Position numbers and translations under genes: made by a program | Assembly (NCBI RefSeq): GCF_010894435.1 | Contig: NZ_JAAIXZ010000026.1 | Span: 92,012-156,011 of the forward strand | Source of the DNA: Pyxidicoccus trucidator | GTDB lineage: Bacteria; Myxococcota; Myxococcia; Myxococcales; Myxococcaceae | Length of the DNA: 64,000 nt | Direction of reading: 5' to 3' | Shown here: piece after piece, positions 52,259 to 60,658 of the stretch | How the letters are laid out: every line of letters begins with the position of its first letter | Numbering within the stretch: position 1 is the first letter of the stretch | The notes under the pieces: model-generated | Databases searched by the model: none | What the model saw: only the letters and a program-made list of their open reading frames with translations | Told to the model about the DNA's origin: nothing

Positions 52259-53716
52259 TCAGGGCTCGAAGCCTCCGAGGAAGGTGTCGCGCCGTCCACC
52301 CATGGGGGACGGCAGCATCCCCGTGCCGAAGTCCACCTCGGCGATTTGCGAGCCCGCCAGGACGCACGCGCCCGTGGTGGCATGCGAGGAGACGAGGTAG
52401 CGGTCCCAGGACACGTCCGTGTTGGGCGGGTGGTTCATCGCGAAGCCGCGAACCCAGCGCAGCGCGCCGTCGATGCGGTCCAGCTTCGCGAGGAAGAGGT
52501 TGGACTGCACGCCCGGCACGCCCCGCATGGGGCCGGTGCCCAGGTCGTCGCCATCCTCGTACCGGCCGACGACGACGGCGCCGTCGTTGTAGTCCATGGA
52601 GACGTCCAGGCCCGTGAAGCCGAGCACGCGCGCCCAGCGCTCATTGCCCTCGCGGTCGAAGGCCGCCACCAGCGCGTCGCTCCAGCTCCCCTTCGCCTGG
52701 TACGTCCGCCCCTCGAAGGTGAAGGGGTGGATGAACCAGCCCGTCACCAGCACGCGGTTGCCGTGCACGGCGACGCTGGTGCCGGCACCGTACGTCGTGC
52801 CCAGCTTCCGCTCCCACAGCGGGTTGCCCGAGGCGTCCAGTCGCAGGAGGAAGGGCTGGTGGGCCAGCTGCCCCGGCGTCCGCACCTTGTGGATGCCCGT
52901 CAGGTAGATGAAGCCCTCGCTGTCCGCGGCCACGCCAAGGCCAAAGCTCTCGCGCGGCTCCCGGCGGAACCACAGGAAGTCCCCACCCGGCCCCAGCTTC
53001 AGCAGCCCCGCCACGTTGTGCAGCACCGCGTCCGGCTGGTTGCCCACCAGCACCACGTTGCCCGACCGGTCCGCGTCCATGCGGTGAAGCTCGAAGTCCC
53101 GGGGCGCGCCCAGCGACTCCAGCGAGTGGGACCACACGAAGTCCCCGTCCCGGTCCAGCTTGAGGATGAAGCGTCCCGCCGGCAGCGCCCCACCGCCATA
53201 ATCCGCTCCGGCCGGGCTGCGGCCCGCGACGAGCGCGTTGCCCCGCGAGTCCACGGTGAACGCCTCGGCCAGGCCCGGGAGCTGGAGCGACCACAGCCGC
53301 TCACCGCCGGGGCCGTACTTCACCACCACGAAGGTGCGGGGCAGGTACGCGGCGAGTGCCCCATGCCCGTCCCGGAGCCTGTCGCTGGGGGCGCCTTCGT
53401 CCAGGTTCAACGCCAACACCAGGTTGCCCGTCGAGTCATGTCCGAGCCCCACGACGAACTCCTTGCCCATCCCCTTCACCGACTGGAGCCAGCGCGTCCC
53501 TCCCGGAGTCGCGGCCGCCGCCAGCGGGGCCACTCCGTCCGGTGCCGTCGGCGTCAGCGGGGCCACCCCGTCCGGTGCGTCCGGCGTCAGCGGCACCGAC
53601 TCCGAGCGGTCCTCCTCCCGGGCATCCCCGCCGCTGCCCTCTTCCACGGGCCCACCGCACGCCGCCAGCACCAAGGCCACGCAGGCACCCCAACCCCATC
53701 CCCATCCACGACGCAT
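52259..53716 (-). CDS. Secreted beta-propeller-like lipoprotein
   Basis: 485 residues. Signal WGWGWGACVALVLAAC marks a lipoprotein. After a Pro/Asp linker with an 11-residue repeat (PLTPDAPDGVA, PLTPTAPDGVA), six or so beta-propeller/SBBP-like blades follow, each near GNVVLVGN, GFIYLTGI, GNRVLVTGWF or VVVGRYEDGD, with internal LxRxDxxGxxxW strands. No enzymatic residues. Surface binding or structural function is likely. Confidence 0.72.
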   Translation of the reverse strand: MRRGWGWGWGACVALVLAACGGPVEEGSGGDAREEDRSESVPLTPDAPDGVAPLTPTAPDGVAPLAAAATPGGTRWLQSVKGMGKEFVVGLGHDSTGNLVLALNLDEGAPSDRLRDGHGALAAYLPRTFVVVKYGPGGERLWSLQLPGLAEAFTVDSRGNALVAGRSPAGADYGGGALPAGRFILKLDRDGDFVWSHSLESLGAPRDFELHRMDADRSGNVVLVGNQPDAVLHNVAGLLKLGPGGDFLWFRREPRESFGLGVAADSEGFIYLTGIHKVRTPGQLAHQPFLLRLDASGNPLWERKLGTTYGAGTSVAVHGNRVLVTGWFIHPFTFEGRTYQAKGSWSDALVAAFDREGNERWARVLGFTGLDVSMDYNDGAVVVGRYEDGDDLGTGPMRGVPGVQSNLFLAKLDRIDGALRWVRGFAMNHPPNTDVSWDRYLVSSHATTGACVLAGSQIAEVDFGTGMLPSPMGGRRDTFLGGFEP

Positions 53717-53922
53717 GTCACTTCCCCCACCTCAACGCCCGAGCCCCGAGCAGCGGGCGGCACACCGCACGCACGGTGGGGATTCGGCCATCCTCGCGCC
53801 ACCTTCCCGGGCCATGCTTGACGGTCGACTGGCACACACCCACGTCCCCACGCCGGGAGAGCGGGCAGACGTACGAGCGCAGTAGACGCGCCCACCCGCC
53901 CTGCGCTCCAATCCGGAGGATG

Positions 53923-54309
53923 ATGACCGAGCAAGAGGCGACACAGGTGCTGTCGGACGCGGAGCTGGTGCCCTGCGCGGAGATGGCGCTGATGGACGCA
54001 CGGCGACTGGTGGAGGCCTGTCTGGGCGCGGACGTGCCGGCGCTCGTGCACCGCGAGGCGTGCGAGAAGCTGGGATGCAGCCCGAAGTTCCAGGTGCTGG
54101 TGCGCCCCGAGGACGGTCCCCGCGTGGCCGCCCTCCTCCAGCAACGCTGGATGGACAGCATCCACCGCGAGGGGCTGATGCCCACCGGAACACCCGGGCA
54201 GTCCCTCGCCGCGCCCGCCGAGGACGGTGAGCCGCCCTGCCCCGCGTGTGGCACCGCCGCGCCCCTGGTGGCCGGGGCCTGCGCCGACTGCGGCCTCCAG
54301 CTCGAGTAG
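53923..54309 (+). CDS. Small soluble protein with C-terminal zinc ribbon
   Basis: 128 residues. The first 80 form a small alpha/beta domain (LVPCAEMALMDARRLVEACLGADVPALV, KFQVLVRPEDGPRVAALLQQRW), reminiscent of DUF2007-type signal-transducing proteins. The end holds two Cys pairs (CPACGTAAPLVAGACADCG), a zinc ribbon. Two adjacent ATGs (53920, 53923) follow GGAGG; 53923 has the better spacing. No neighbour explains its role. Confidence 0.75.
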   Translation: MTEQEATQVLSDAELVPCAEMALMDARRLVEACLGADVPALVHREACEKLGCSPKFQVLVRPEDGPRVAALLQQRWMDSIHREGLMPTGTPGQSLAAPAEDGEPPCPACGTAAPLVAGACADCGLQLE

Positions 54310-54415
54310 CAGGCGAGCGGGCGCGACCTTCCGCCAGACGTCAGTTCCCCTGACTCAGGCGCCAGCGCAGAATGGGCCGCCCCGGAGCATGCTTGGAAGC
54401 AGCGGGAGGACTCGA

Positions 54416-54967
54416 ATGGAAGTCAAAGGCGTCGCGTTCCTGGCACGGCAGCAGATGATGGTGCAGTCCCACGGAGAGGCGGCCTGGAAGAGCTTCCTCG
54501 CGGACTTCGCGAAGAAGGAGCCGTTCTTCGCCATGCCCATCATGCCGGTGACGCGCATGCCGGCGGAGGCGTTCCTCCGCTTCAACGAGGAGCTGCTCTC
54601 GCGCTTCTACTCCGGCAACGAGAGCGCCTGGTGGCAGTTCGGCATCAAGTCCGCCGAGTACGCGCTGAGCCAGGGCCAGCTGAAGACCATGTTCAGCCCC
54701 GGAGACCTGCGGCGCTTCCTCCAGTTCACCCCCGGAATCTGGAAGGGCTACTTCACCGAGGGCGACCTGAAGGCCCTCCCCGGACAGGGCTACACGGACC
54801 TGAACATCGTCAACGTGCCCAGGCCCCACGCGTACTTCGAGCTGTCGGTGATGGGCTTCGCGTTTGGCGGCCTGACGTACCTGGGCGCGAAGAACCTCCA
54901 GCACCAGGTGCTCAAGAGCTACAAGAAGGGCGACAAGGAAGTGCTCTACCGCTTCAACGTGAGCTGA
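54416..54967 (+). CDS. Conserved hypothetical protein, DUF2378-like
   Basis: 183 residues, soluble. The start VKGVAFLARQQMMVQSHGEAAWKSFLADF and middle MPVTRMPAEAFLRFNEELLSRFYSG recall the myxobacterial DUF2378 paralogue family, which shares features with small-molecule-binding haem-NO or V4R-like folds. I cannot confirm the family by eye. ATG 54416 follows GGGAGGA at good distance. A function is not assignable. Confidence 0.65.
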   Translation: MEVKGVAFLARQQMMVQSHGEAAWKSFLADFAKKEPFFAMPIMPVTRMPAEAFLRFNEELLSRFYSGNESAWWQFGIKSAEYALSQGQLKTMFSPGDLRRFLQFTPGIWKGYFTEGDLKALPGQGYTDLNIVNVPRPHAYFELSVMGFAFGGLTYLGAKNLQHQVLKSYKKGDKEVLYRFNVS

Positions 54968-54984
54968 CGGAGCCCGGGAGCCCG

Positions 54985-55863
54985 CTACGGCGCGGAGGCG
55001 GCGGTGGCGCCCGGCTCGGCGGGGCGCTCGGCCACCGCCGGGGTGGGCTCCGGCCTCAGCCGCAGGTCCGCCACCACCGGGTAGTGGTCCGACACGTTGA
55101 CGCGCAGCACGCGGCTGGCCACCGGCGTGAAAGACTCACACGCCAGCACGTAGTCGATGCGCAGCGTGGGCAGGACGAACGGCAGCGGGTACGTGCCCGT
55201 CGCCCCGCCGGTGGCGGCCACCACGTCCCGCATGCCCCGCCGCAGCAGGCGGATGGGGCGCGAGTCCGGGTCGTCGTTGAGGTCCCCCAGCAGCAGCTTG
55301 GGCCTCGCGTCGGCCGCCAGCAGCCGGGCCACCAGCGCGCTCTGCCGCACGCGCGCGTCCCCGTTGAAGGGGCGGCGGATGAGGTGGGTGAGGTAGACGC
55401 TCACCTCGCGCCCGTCCACCTGGAGCACCGCGTGGGCCAGCGTGCGGGGCTCCGCGCCGCGAGGCACCGGCAGCGGGTACTGCGCCAGCGACTCCAGCGG
55501 GAAGCGGGACAGCAGGGCGAGGCCATAAGCGCCGCCATACAGGTCCGTGGTGCGGAAGTGGGCGCGGTACGGCAGGCCGGTGAGGCGGGACAGCTCCGCC
55601 ACCTGGTCCACCCCGCCCGCGCGCGTGGAGCCGACGTCCACCTCCTGCAGCGCGACGACGTCCGGCACCGAGGCGCGGATGACGTTCGCCACGCCCTCCA
55701 GCCCTCGGGCCCCGGACTGGATGTTGAAGGTCATCACCCGAAGCTCCCCCGTCTTGCGCTGGACGGAGGTGGCCGGGGCCTCCGGCGGGCGGAGGCCGGG
55801 GCCGGTCGCACACGCGAGCGGCCCCATCAGGAACAGGATGGGCAGGAGTCGGCGGAGGTGCAT
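54985..55863 (-). CDS. Endonuclease/exonuclease/phosphatase-family lipoprotein
   Basis: 292 residues. Lipoprotein-like signal (LRRLLPILFLMGPLAC). EEP-fold motifs are ordered: MTFNIQSG (about 44), ALQEVDVG (about 70), THLIRRPF, LLGDLNDDP (about 193), and SDHYPVVADLRL with the catalytic Asp-His pair. Divalent-metal phosphodiesterase chemistry is expected on nucleic acid, phosphoinositide or other phosphate esters. Anchored in the envelope. Converges with the DUF2378-like gene. Confidence 0.87.
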   Translation of the reverse strand: MHLRRLLPILFLMGPLACATGPGLRPPEAPATSVQRKTGELRVMTFNIQSGARGLEGVANVIRASVPDVVALQEVDVGSTRAGGVDQVAELSRLTGLPYRAHFRTTDLYGGAYGLALLSRFPLESLAQYPLPVPRGAEPRTLAHAVLQVDGREVSVYLTHLIRRPFNGDARVRQSALVARLLAADARPKLLLGDLNDDPDSRPIRLLRRGMRDVVAATGGATGTYPLPFVLPTLRIDYVLACESFTPVASRVLRVNVSDHYPVVADLRLRPEPTPAVAERPAEPGATAASAP

Positions 55864-55975
55864 GTCGGAAGGGCGCGGATGTTAGGCCGCGCCTCCCGAC
55901 GCTGTCTCCCCACCGCTCCGGGCCCGTCCGCCGGGCAGGCAGACGCCTACGCGGTGCGGCGGAGCCTGGCGGCGG

Positions 55976-56584
55976 CTACCGGCGGCGACGCAGGCGCGCA
56001 CCCACCAGCAGCAGCACCGCGCCCAGCAGCGGCACGCCACCGGCGGCGGCGCAGCCACCCTCGTCATCACCACCGCCGCCATCGCCCACGGTGATGGTCT
56101 TCTGGGACAGGGCCGAGCCGTCACCCTCGGGCTGCTGGTCTCCGTTGGTGGAGTTGCCCGCGCCGAAGAGGGTGATGGTGGCGCCAGAGGCCGGCGCCAC
56201 CAGGGTGAAGTCGAAGCGCGCCTCGCCGTTGGCGAAGGCCTTGGACTGGGTGTGCGTCAGCTCACCGCTCTCCTTGCGCTGGCCCGAGCCGGCGGTCAGC
56301 GAGCCGGCGCTCACCGCCACGTTGAAGCCGCCGCGGGAGGCCGCGCCGCCCTTGATGATGATCGAGTAGTTGCCCGTGGCGCCCGGCTCCAGGGTGGCGG
56401 GACCTTCCAGCGTCACCGTGGGCGTGGCGCCACCGCTGTGGCAGCCGGAGCCCATGCACGTGGACGTGCCGGACTGCTTGCCGCTGTAGCCCACGTTGCC
56501 GGTGACGTACGCGAACGCGGAGCCGGAGACGAGGCACGCCGCCATGGCGCCAGCAACCCCGAGAGACGAAAGAGACGACCGCAT
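55976..56584 (-). CDS. MYXO-CTERM-anchored protein with CX4CH motif
   Basis: 202 residues. Signal peptide (LGVAGAMAACLVSGSAFA). The mature start carries TCMGSGCHSGG, a Cys-x4-Cys-His sequence like a variant c-type haem site, followed by a beta domain (TVTLEGPATLEPGATGNYSIII). The C-terminus is GGCAAAGG, a hydrophobic helix and RLRRRR, the MYXO-CTERM sorting signal. It resembles the MXAN_6652-type family by layout. ATG 56584 has AGGAGG upstream. Surface localisation is likely; haem binding untested. Confidence 0.85.
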   Translation of the reverse strand: MRSSLSSLGVAGAMAACLVSGSAFAYVTGNVGYSGKQSGTSTCMGSGCHSGGATPTVTLEGPATLEPGATGNYSIIIKGGAASRGGFNVAVSAGSLTAGSGQRKESGELTHTQSKAFANGEARFDFTLVAPASGATITLFGAGNSTNGDQQPEGDGSALSQKTITVGDGGGGDDEGGCAAAGGVPLLGAVLLLVGARLRRRR

Positions 56585-56660
56585 GAAGAAGCCTCCTGAT
56601 GGAGAACGACTGGGAAGAGGCTCCTTCATAGCGCGATGCGGCATCCGTTCCCAGCAACAC

Positions 56661-57380
56661 TCAGCGCACACCGGCCCGGAGCAGCAGCGCACAGGCCTCG
56701 TCACGCAGTTGCGACAAGGTGTGCCGGGTGTTCCCCCCGGCATTCTCCAGTCCGGCCACCATCGACAGCAGCCCGTGCGCCACCGTCCACGCGACGTTGG
56801 CCAGCCGGCGCGGCTGGAAGCCCGGGGCGAGCCGGCCCGCGCGCGCCTCCACCTGGAGCCGGGCCTCGAGCGAATCATTGAGCCGCGCGCTCAGGGCATA
56901 CACGCGCTCGCGCTGCGAGTCGGACTGACGGCCCAGCAATTGGGGCCAGAGGTACACGACGCGGAAGGCGTCCAGGTCCTCCGCGTACAGGTCCACCTTC
57001 GCCCGCACCAGCGCCGACAGCGCCTCCACGCCACCCGGGGCGGAGGCCACCGCCGCCTCCAGCACCTCCACCTCGCGGGCGAGCCCCTCCACCGCCAGCT
57101 CCCCGACGAGGTCCTCCTTGGAGCGGAAGTAGTAGAAGAGCGACGGCTTGCTCAGGTCCGCCTCGGCGGCCACCGCCTCCAGCGTCAGCCCGGCGAGGCC
57201 CTCGCGCACCAGGACGGCCCTGGCCGCGGTGAGGATGGCCTTGCGCCGTCCCTCCTGACGGCGCGCCTTGCGGGCCTCGCGCTCCTCCGCGCCCGAGGCG
57301 GGGGCCACCTCCCTGGGCGGCGCGCGGCGGCGGCCGGCGGGCGACTTCCGCCCGCCCCCGCTAGAGCCGGCTGAAGCCAT
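56661..57380 (-). CDS. TetR family transcriptional regulator
   Basis: 239 residues with an unusually basic, Gly/Arg/Pro-rich 45-residue N-terminus before the helix-turn-helix (AILTAARAVLVREGLAGLTLEAVAAEADLSKPSLFYYFRSKEDL). The ligand domain is helical. The start codon lies inside the upstream DUF4336 gene (20-base overlap), so the two are co-translated. A 17-base near-palindrome before that gene is a likely binding site for autoregulation. Confidence 0.85.
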   Translation of the reverse strand: MASAGSSGGGRKSPAGRRRAPPREVAPASGAEEREARKARRQEGRRKAILTAARAVLVREGLAGLTLEAVAAEADLSKPSLFYYFRSKEDLVGELAVEGLAREVEVLEAAVASAPGGVEALSALVRAKVDLYAEDLDAFRVVYLWPQLLGRQSDSQRERVYALSARLNDSLEARLQVEARAGRLAPGFQPRRLANVAWTVAHGLLSMVAGLENAGGNTRHTLSQLRDEACALLLRAGVR

Positions 57381-58035
57381 TCGCCAGCGCCTCCCGGCCA
57401 CCGCGCTCCACCACGTCGCCGTGGCACACCACCACCCGCTCCGCGTCCCACGCCATCACCCGGCTGAGGGCCTCGCGCACCGACGGCTTGTGCTTGATGA
57501 GGAGCCGGGCGGTGAGCGTGGACGCCAGCCGCTGCCACGCGCCGCTGAGCTTCAGATAGACGCGCAGGCGCCACGAGTCCGTCTGGTGGAAGTTGAAGGC
57601 CAGGTCCGTGACGAGCACCGTGCGGCTGGGACGGTGGAAGAAGATGAACTCGTCCAGCTTCGGCATGCCCCGGACGTAGACCTGGTCGATGACGCCCGCC
57701 CAGCCGACCTCCGCCGCGTCCCCCATCTCCAGGTCGATGCGCATGTCGGGCCGCTTGCGCCGCAGGTGCCGGGGCGCCGCCACCTGCGCGTCCGGATACG
57801 CCGCCGCCCAGTCCGGCACGGCCAGGTAGTGCATGAGGTTGGGCGCCACCAGGAAGCGCACCGGCCCCAGCGCATCCACCGCCGCGCGGACCTCGGGAGT
57901 CAGCCGGACGGGCGAGTGGACCCACAGCCCACCGTTCGGCAGGCGGATGACAGTCATGCGGCCGCCCACCTCGAGGCCGGCAAAGCGGAAGGGCACGGTG
58001 AGGACATGGACGTCCTCGGCCACGAGGCGAAGCAT
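57361..58035 (-). CDS. DUF4336 metallo-beta-lactamase-like protein
   Basis: 224 residues, cytosolic. FAGLEVGGRMTVIRLPNGGLWVHSPV, VRFLVAPNLMHYLAVPDWAAAYPDAQ and EFIFFHRPSRTVLVTDLAFNFHQ match DUF4336, a metallo-beta-lactamase-like family with poorly conserved zinc ligands. First gene of a two-gene unit with TetR. Substrate unknown. Confidence 0.82.
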   Translation of the reverse strand: MLRLVAEDVHVLTVPFRFAGLEVGGRMTVIRLPNGGLWVHSPVRLTPEVRAAVDALGPVRFLVAPNLMHYLAVPDWAAAYPDAQVAAPRHLRRKRPDMRIDLEMGDAAEVGWAGVIDQVYVRGMPKLDEFIFFHRPSRTVLVTDLAFNFHQTDSWRLRVYLKLSGAWQRLASTLTARLLIKHKPSVREALSRVMAWDAERVVVCHGDVVERGGREALANGFSRL

Positions 58036-58076
58036 GGGTGTCTCCTGGGGTGTGGGTTCCTACCTTTGTTCCATAT

Positions 58077-58093
58077 TTTGACCGCTGGTCGAA
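58077..58093. promoter_or_regulatory. TTTGACC-GCT-GGTCGAA palindrome, TetR operator candidate
   Basis: Seven-base arms with 6 of 7 positions paired and a 3-base centre. It sits about 40 bases before the DUF4336 start in a conspicuously AT-rich patch, where the minus-strand promoter should be. proS starts 120 bases to the right. Its size suits a TetR dimer. Confidence 0.5.
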
Positions 58094-58212
58094 TTTATCG
58101 CAACCCATTCCATGCGACGGGGAACGCTAGGGGCGACGGGGCCGTTGATTTCCGGGAGGGGCCAGCGTAGGCAACCCTCCTCTTTCAACGACTTTCGAAG
58201 GGTGCTCCGCAC

Positions 58213-59646
58213 ATGGCCGAGAAGCTCACGCCCCGCGAGAAGGGCTTTTCCGAGTGGTACGTCGACCTGGTCCAGAAGGCGAAGCTCGCCGACTACTCGG
58301 ACGTGAAGGGCTGCATGGTCATCCGGCCCAACGGCTACGCCATCTGGGAGAACATGCAGCGTGTCCTGGACAAGATGTTCAAGGACCTGGGCCACAAGAA
58401 CGCCTACTTCCCGCTGCTCATCCCCGAGAGCTACCTGAAGAAGGAGGCGGAGCACGTCGAGGGCTTCAACCCGCAGCTGGCCGTCGTCACGCACGCGGGC
58501 GGCGCCAAGCTGGAGGAGCCCTACGTCATCCGGCCCACCAGTGAGACCATCATCAACCGCTCCTTCTCCAAGTGGATTCAGAGCTACCGGGACTTGCCCC
58601 TGCTCCTGAACCAGTGGGCGAACGTGATGCGGTGGGAGATGCGCACGCGCCTGTTCCTGCGCACCACCGAGTTCCTCTGGCAGGAAGGCCACACCTGCCA
58701 CGAGACGGAGGAGGACGCGGAGAAGGAGACGCTCCAGATGCTGGAGGTCTACCGGACGTTCGCCGAGGACTACATGGCGATGCCGGTGCTGACGGGGCGC
58801 AAGTCGGAGTCGGAGCGGTTCGCCGGCGCGCTGCGCACGTACAGCATCGAGGCGATGATGCAGGACAAGAAGGCGCTGCAGGCGGGCACCAGCCACAACC
58901 TGGGGCAGAACTTCGCCAAGGCCTTCGACACGAAGTTCCAGGGCCGCGACGGCCGGGAGCACTTCGTGTGGCAGACGTCCTGGGGCGTGTCCACGCGCCT
59001 CATCGGCGGCCTCATCATGACGCACTCGGATGACAACGGCTTCATCGTCCCGCCGAAGCTGGCGGCCACGCACGTGGTCATCATCCCCATCTTCGGCAAG
59101 GCCTCGGACACGGAGAAGGCGCAGGTGCTGGAGAAGAGCCACGCGCTGGCCAGCGACTTGCGCAAGGCGGGGCTGGGCGTGGTGGTGGACGACGACGACA
59201 GCAAGGGCCCGGGCTTCAAGTACTACGAGCACGAATTGGTGGGCACGTGCGTGCGCATCGAAATCGGGCCCAAGGACCTGGCCAAGGACTCGTGCGTCAT
59301 GGTGCGCCGGGACTTGAAGCAGAAGGAGTTCATCCCGCTGGGTGAGGCCGTCACCAAGGCCCAGGCCATGCTGGACGCCATGCAGAAGGACCTGTTCAAC
59401 AAGGCGAAGGCCCACCGCGACTCGCACACCTTCGAGGTCAACTCCTACGAGGAGCTGAAGGCGAAGGCGGACGACGGCTTCCTCCTGGCGCACTGGAACC
59501 TGGACCCGAAGGTGGAGGCGCGCATCAAGGAGGAGACGGGGCTCACCACGCGCTGCCGCCCCTTCAGCCTCAAGCAGGAGCCGGGCAAGTGCGTCGTCAC
59601 CGGCGAGCCCTCGCCGGGCCGCATCGTGTTCTCCAAGGCGTACTGA
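58213..59646 (+). CDS. proS: Prolyl-tRNA synthetase, short (archaeal/eukaryote-like) type
   Basis: 477 residues. Class II motifs: motif 2 MRTRLFLRTTEFLWQEGHTCHETEEDA, RPTSETIINRSFSKWIQSYRDLPLLLNQW before it, and HSDDNGFIVPPKLAATHVVI near motif 3. There is no bacterial editing insertion of about 180 residues, and the C-terminal extension ends RIVFSKAY. This compact type is used in place of the longer ProS in several bacteria. It charges tRNA-Pro. An intrinsic terminator follows. Confidence 0.93.
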   Translation: MAEKLTPREKGFSEWYVDLVQKAKLADYSDVKGCMVIRPNGYAIWENMQRVLDKMFKDLGHKNAYFPLLIPESYLKKEAEHVEGFNPQLAVVTHAGGAKLEEPYVIRPTSETIINRSFSKWIQSYRDLPLLLNQWANVMRWEMRTRLFLRTTEFLWQEGHTCHETEEDAEKETLQMLEVYRTFAEDYMAMPVLTGRKSESERFAGALRTYSIEAMMQDKKALQAGTSHNLGQNFAKAFDTKFQGRDGREHFVWQTSWGVSTRLIGGLIMTHSDDNGFIVPPKLAATHVVIIPIFGKASDTEKAQVLEKSHALASDLRKAGLGVVVDDDDSKGPGFKYYEHELVGTCVRIEIGPKDLAKDSCVMVRRDLKQKEFIPLGEAVTKAQAMLDAMQKDLFNKAKAHRDSHTFEVNSYEELKAKADDGFLLAHWNLDPKVEARIKEETGLTTRCRPFSLKQEPGKCVVTGEPSPGRIVFSKAY

Positions 59647-59668
59647 GCCACGCCTGAGCGGTGAAGCC

Positions 59669-59707
59669 AGAGGGCCACGGGAGTCATCCCGCGGCCCTCT
59701 CGCTTTT
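59669..59707 (+). terminator. Intrinsic terminator after proS
   Basis: AGAGGGCC-A-CGGGA (59669-59682), 4-base loop GTCA, TCCCG-C-GGCCCTCT (59687-59700), then CGCTTTT. Thirteen paired bases with one A-C mismatch and a T-run on the plus strand. It begins 23 bases after the proS stop. Confidence 0.88.
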
Positions 59708-59718
59708 CGCGGGCGTCG

Positions 59719-60579
59719 CTAGACGGTGAACGGCGTCTGGCGCTCGAACTCGCGGCTGGGAATGCCGACGAGGGAGTAGTTGGGCGACTGCAGCGGCGGC
59801 ATGCGCCGGACGATGCGGCGGTGGAAGGTGCGGTGGCTGCCGCGGAACTTCCCGCCGTTGTAGACGCGCAGCAGGTTGGCCGTGAAGAGGCCGTTGAAGG
59901 AGCCGTCGCTGGAGAGCTGGTTGTCCTGGCACCCGGAGATGAGCAGCACGGTGGCCTTCATCGTCAGCTTCGGGTCGTCCTTGGGCAGCGCGTCCATGAT
60001 CTGGTCGTACATGGCCTTGTTGTTGCGGTAGGTGCGCAGGGCGATGCCCACCGGCATGTCCTTGAAGCGCCGCTCCTCGGGCACCGAGTCCTGCACGGTG
60101 TCCGCCAGCATCTCCAGGCTGCCGCTGCCGCGCAGCGCCGCGTAGGCCATCTTGCTCACCGTGCCGCTGTGACAACTGTCGGAGAACATCAGCACGCGCA
60201 CGCCCTGCTTCAGCTTCGACAGCGAGTTGTAGATTTCGTCGTCGATGAGCTCTCCGTCATAGAGCACCCACGTCTCGTCCTGGGCGTCCACCTCGTCGTT
60301 GTTCCTGTCAGGCAGCTGGCCGCCGTGCCCCGAGTACGACAGCAGGTAGAGGTCGCCGGGCTGTAGCACCCGGGCCGCCTCGTCCATCTCCTTCAGCACC
60401 CGCGCGCGCGTCGCGTCCTTCGTCAGCACCTTGCGTACGGTGCCGTATTTCTGCTCGCGAGCGATGAGCTCCATGTCCTCCGCGTCCGCCTCGCAGGCCA
60501 TGAGGGCCCCGTCCCACCCCGCGTAGTGAGCCGGGTCCACCGAGTTGAGGCCGATGTTCAACGAATATCCCTGCGCCAT
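59719..60579 (-). CDS. Caspase-like (C14) cysteine protease
   Basis: 286 residues. Catalytic His85 lies in LYLLSYSGHGGQ and Cys136 in MFSDSCHSGT. IGLNSVDPAHYAGWDGALMACEADAEDM is the usual first strand of bacterial metacaspase/orthocaspase proteins. It is a stand-alone domain with no signal peptide or obvious partner domain. The cyclase gene lies upstream on the same strand. Its ribosome-binding site GGGAGGAG lies inside a predicted leader hairpin (60582-60634). Confidence 0.88.
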   Translation of the reverse strand: MAQGYSLNIGLNSVDPAHYAGWDGALMACEADAEDMELIAREQKYGTVRKVLTKDATRARVLKEMDEAARVLQPGDLYLLSYSGHGGQLPDRNNDEVDAQDETWVLYDGELIDDEIYNSLSKLKQGVRVLMFSDSCHSGTVSKMAYAALRGSGSLEMLADTVQDSVPEERRFKDMPVGIALRTYRNNKAMYDQIMDALPKDDPKLTMKATVLLISGCQDNQLSSDGSFNGLFTANLLRVYNGGKFRGSHRTFHRRIVRRMPPLQSPNYSLVGIPSREFERQTPFTV

Positions 60580-60581
60580 GA

Positions 60582-60634
60582 GTCACACTCCTCCCAAGTA
60601 CTGCCGGGTGGAGCGCCGGGGGCGGAGGTGTGAC
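60582..60634 (-). promoter_or_regulatory. Predicted leader hairpin masking the caspase ribosome-binding site
   Basis: Minus-strand leader. GTCACAC (60634-60628) pairs exactly with GTGTGAC (60588-60582), and CTCC (60627-60624) pairs with GGAG (60594-60591) after a 2-base bulge. The second arm contains the GGAGGAG ribosome-binding site for the caspase ATG. The loop is about 29 bases. Pairing would reduce initiation unless disrupted. Confidence 0.45.
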
Positions 60635-60658
60635 GCGGGCGGCCTGGGCTCCAGGCGC

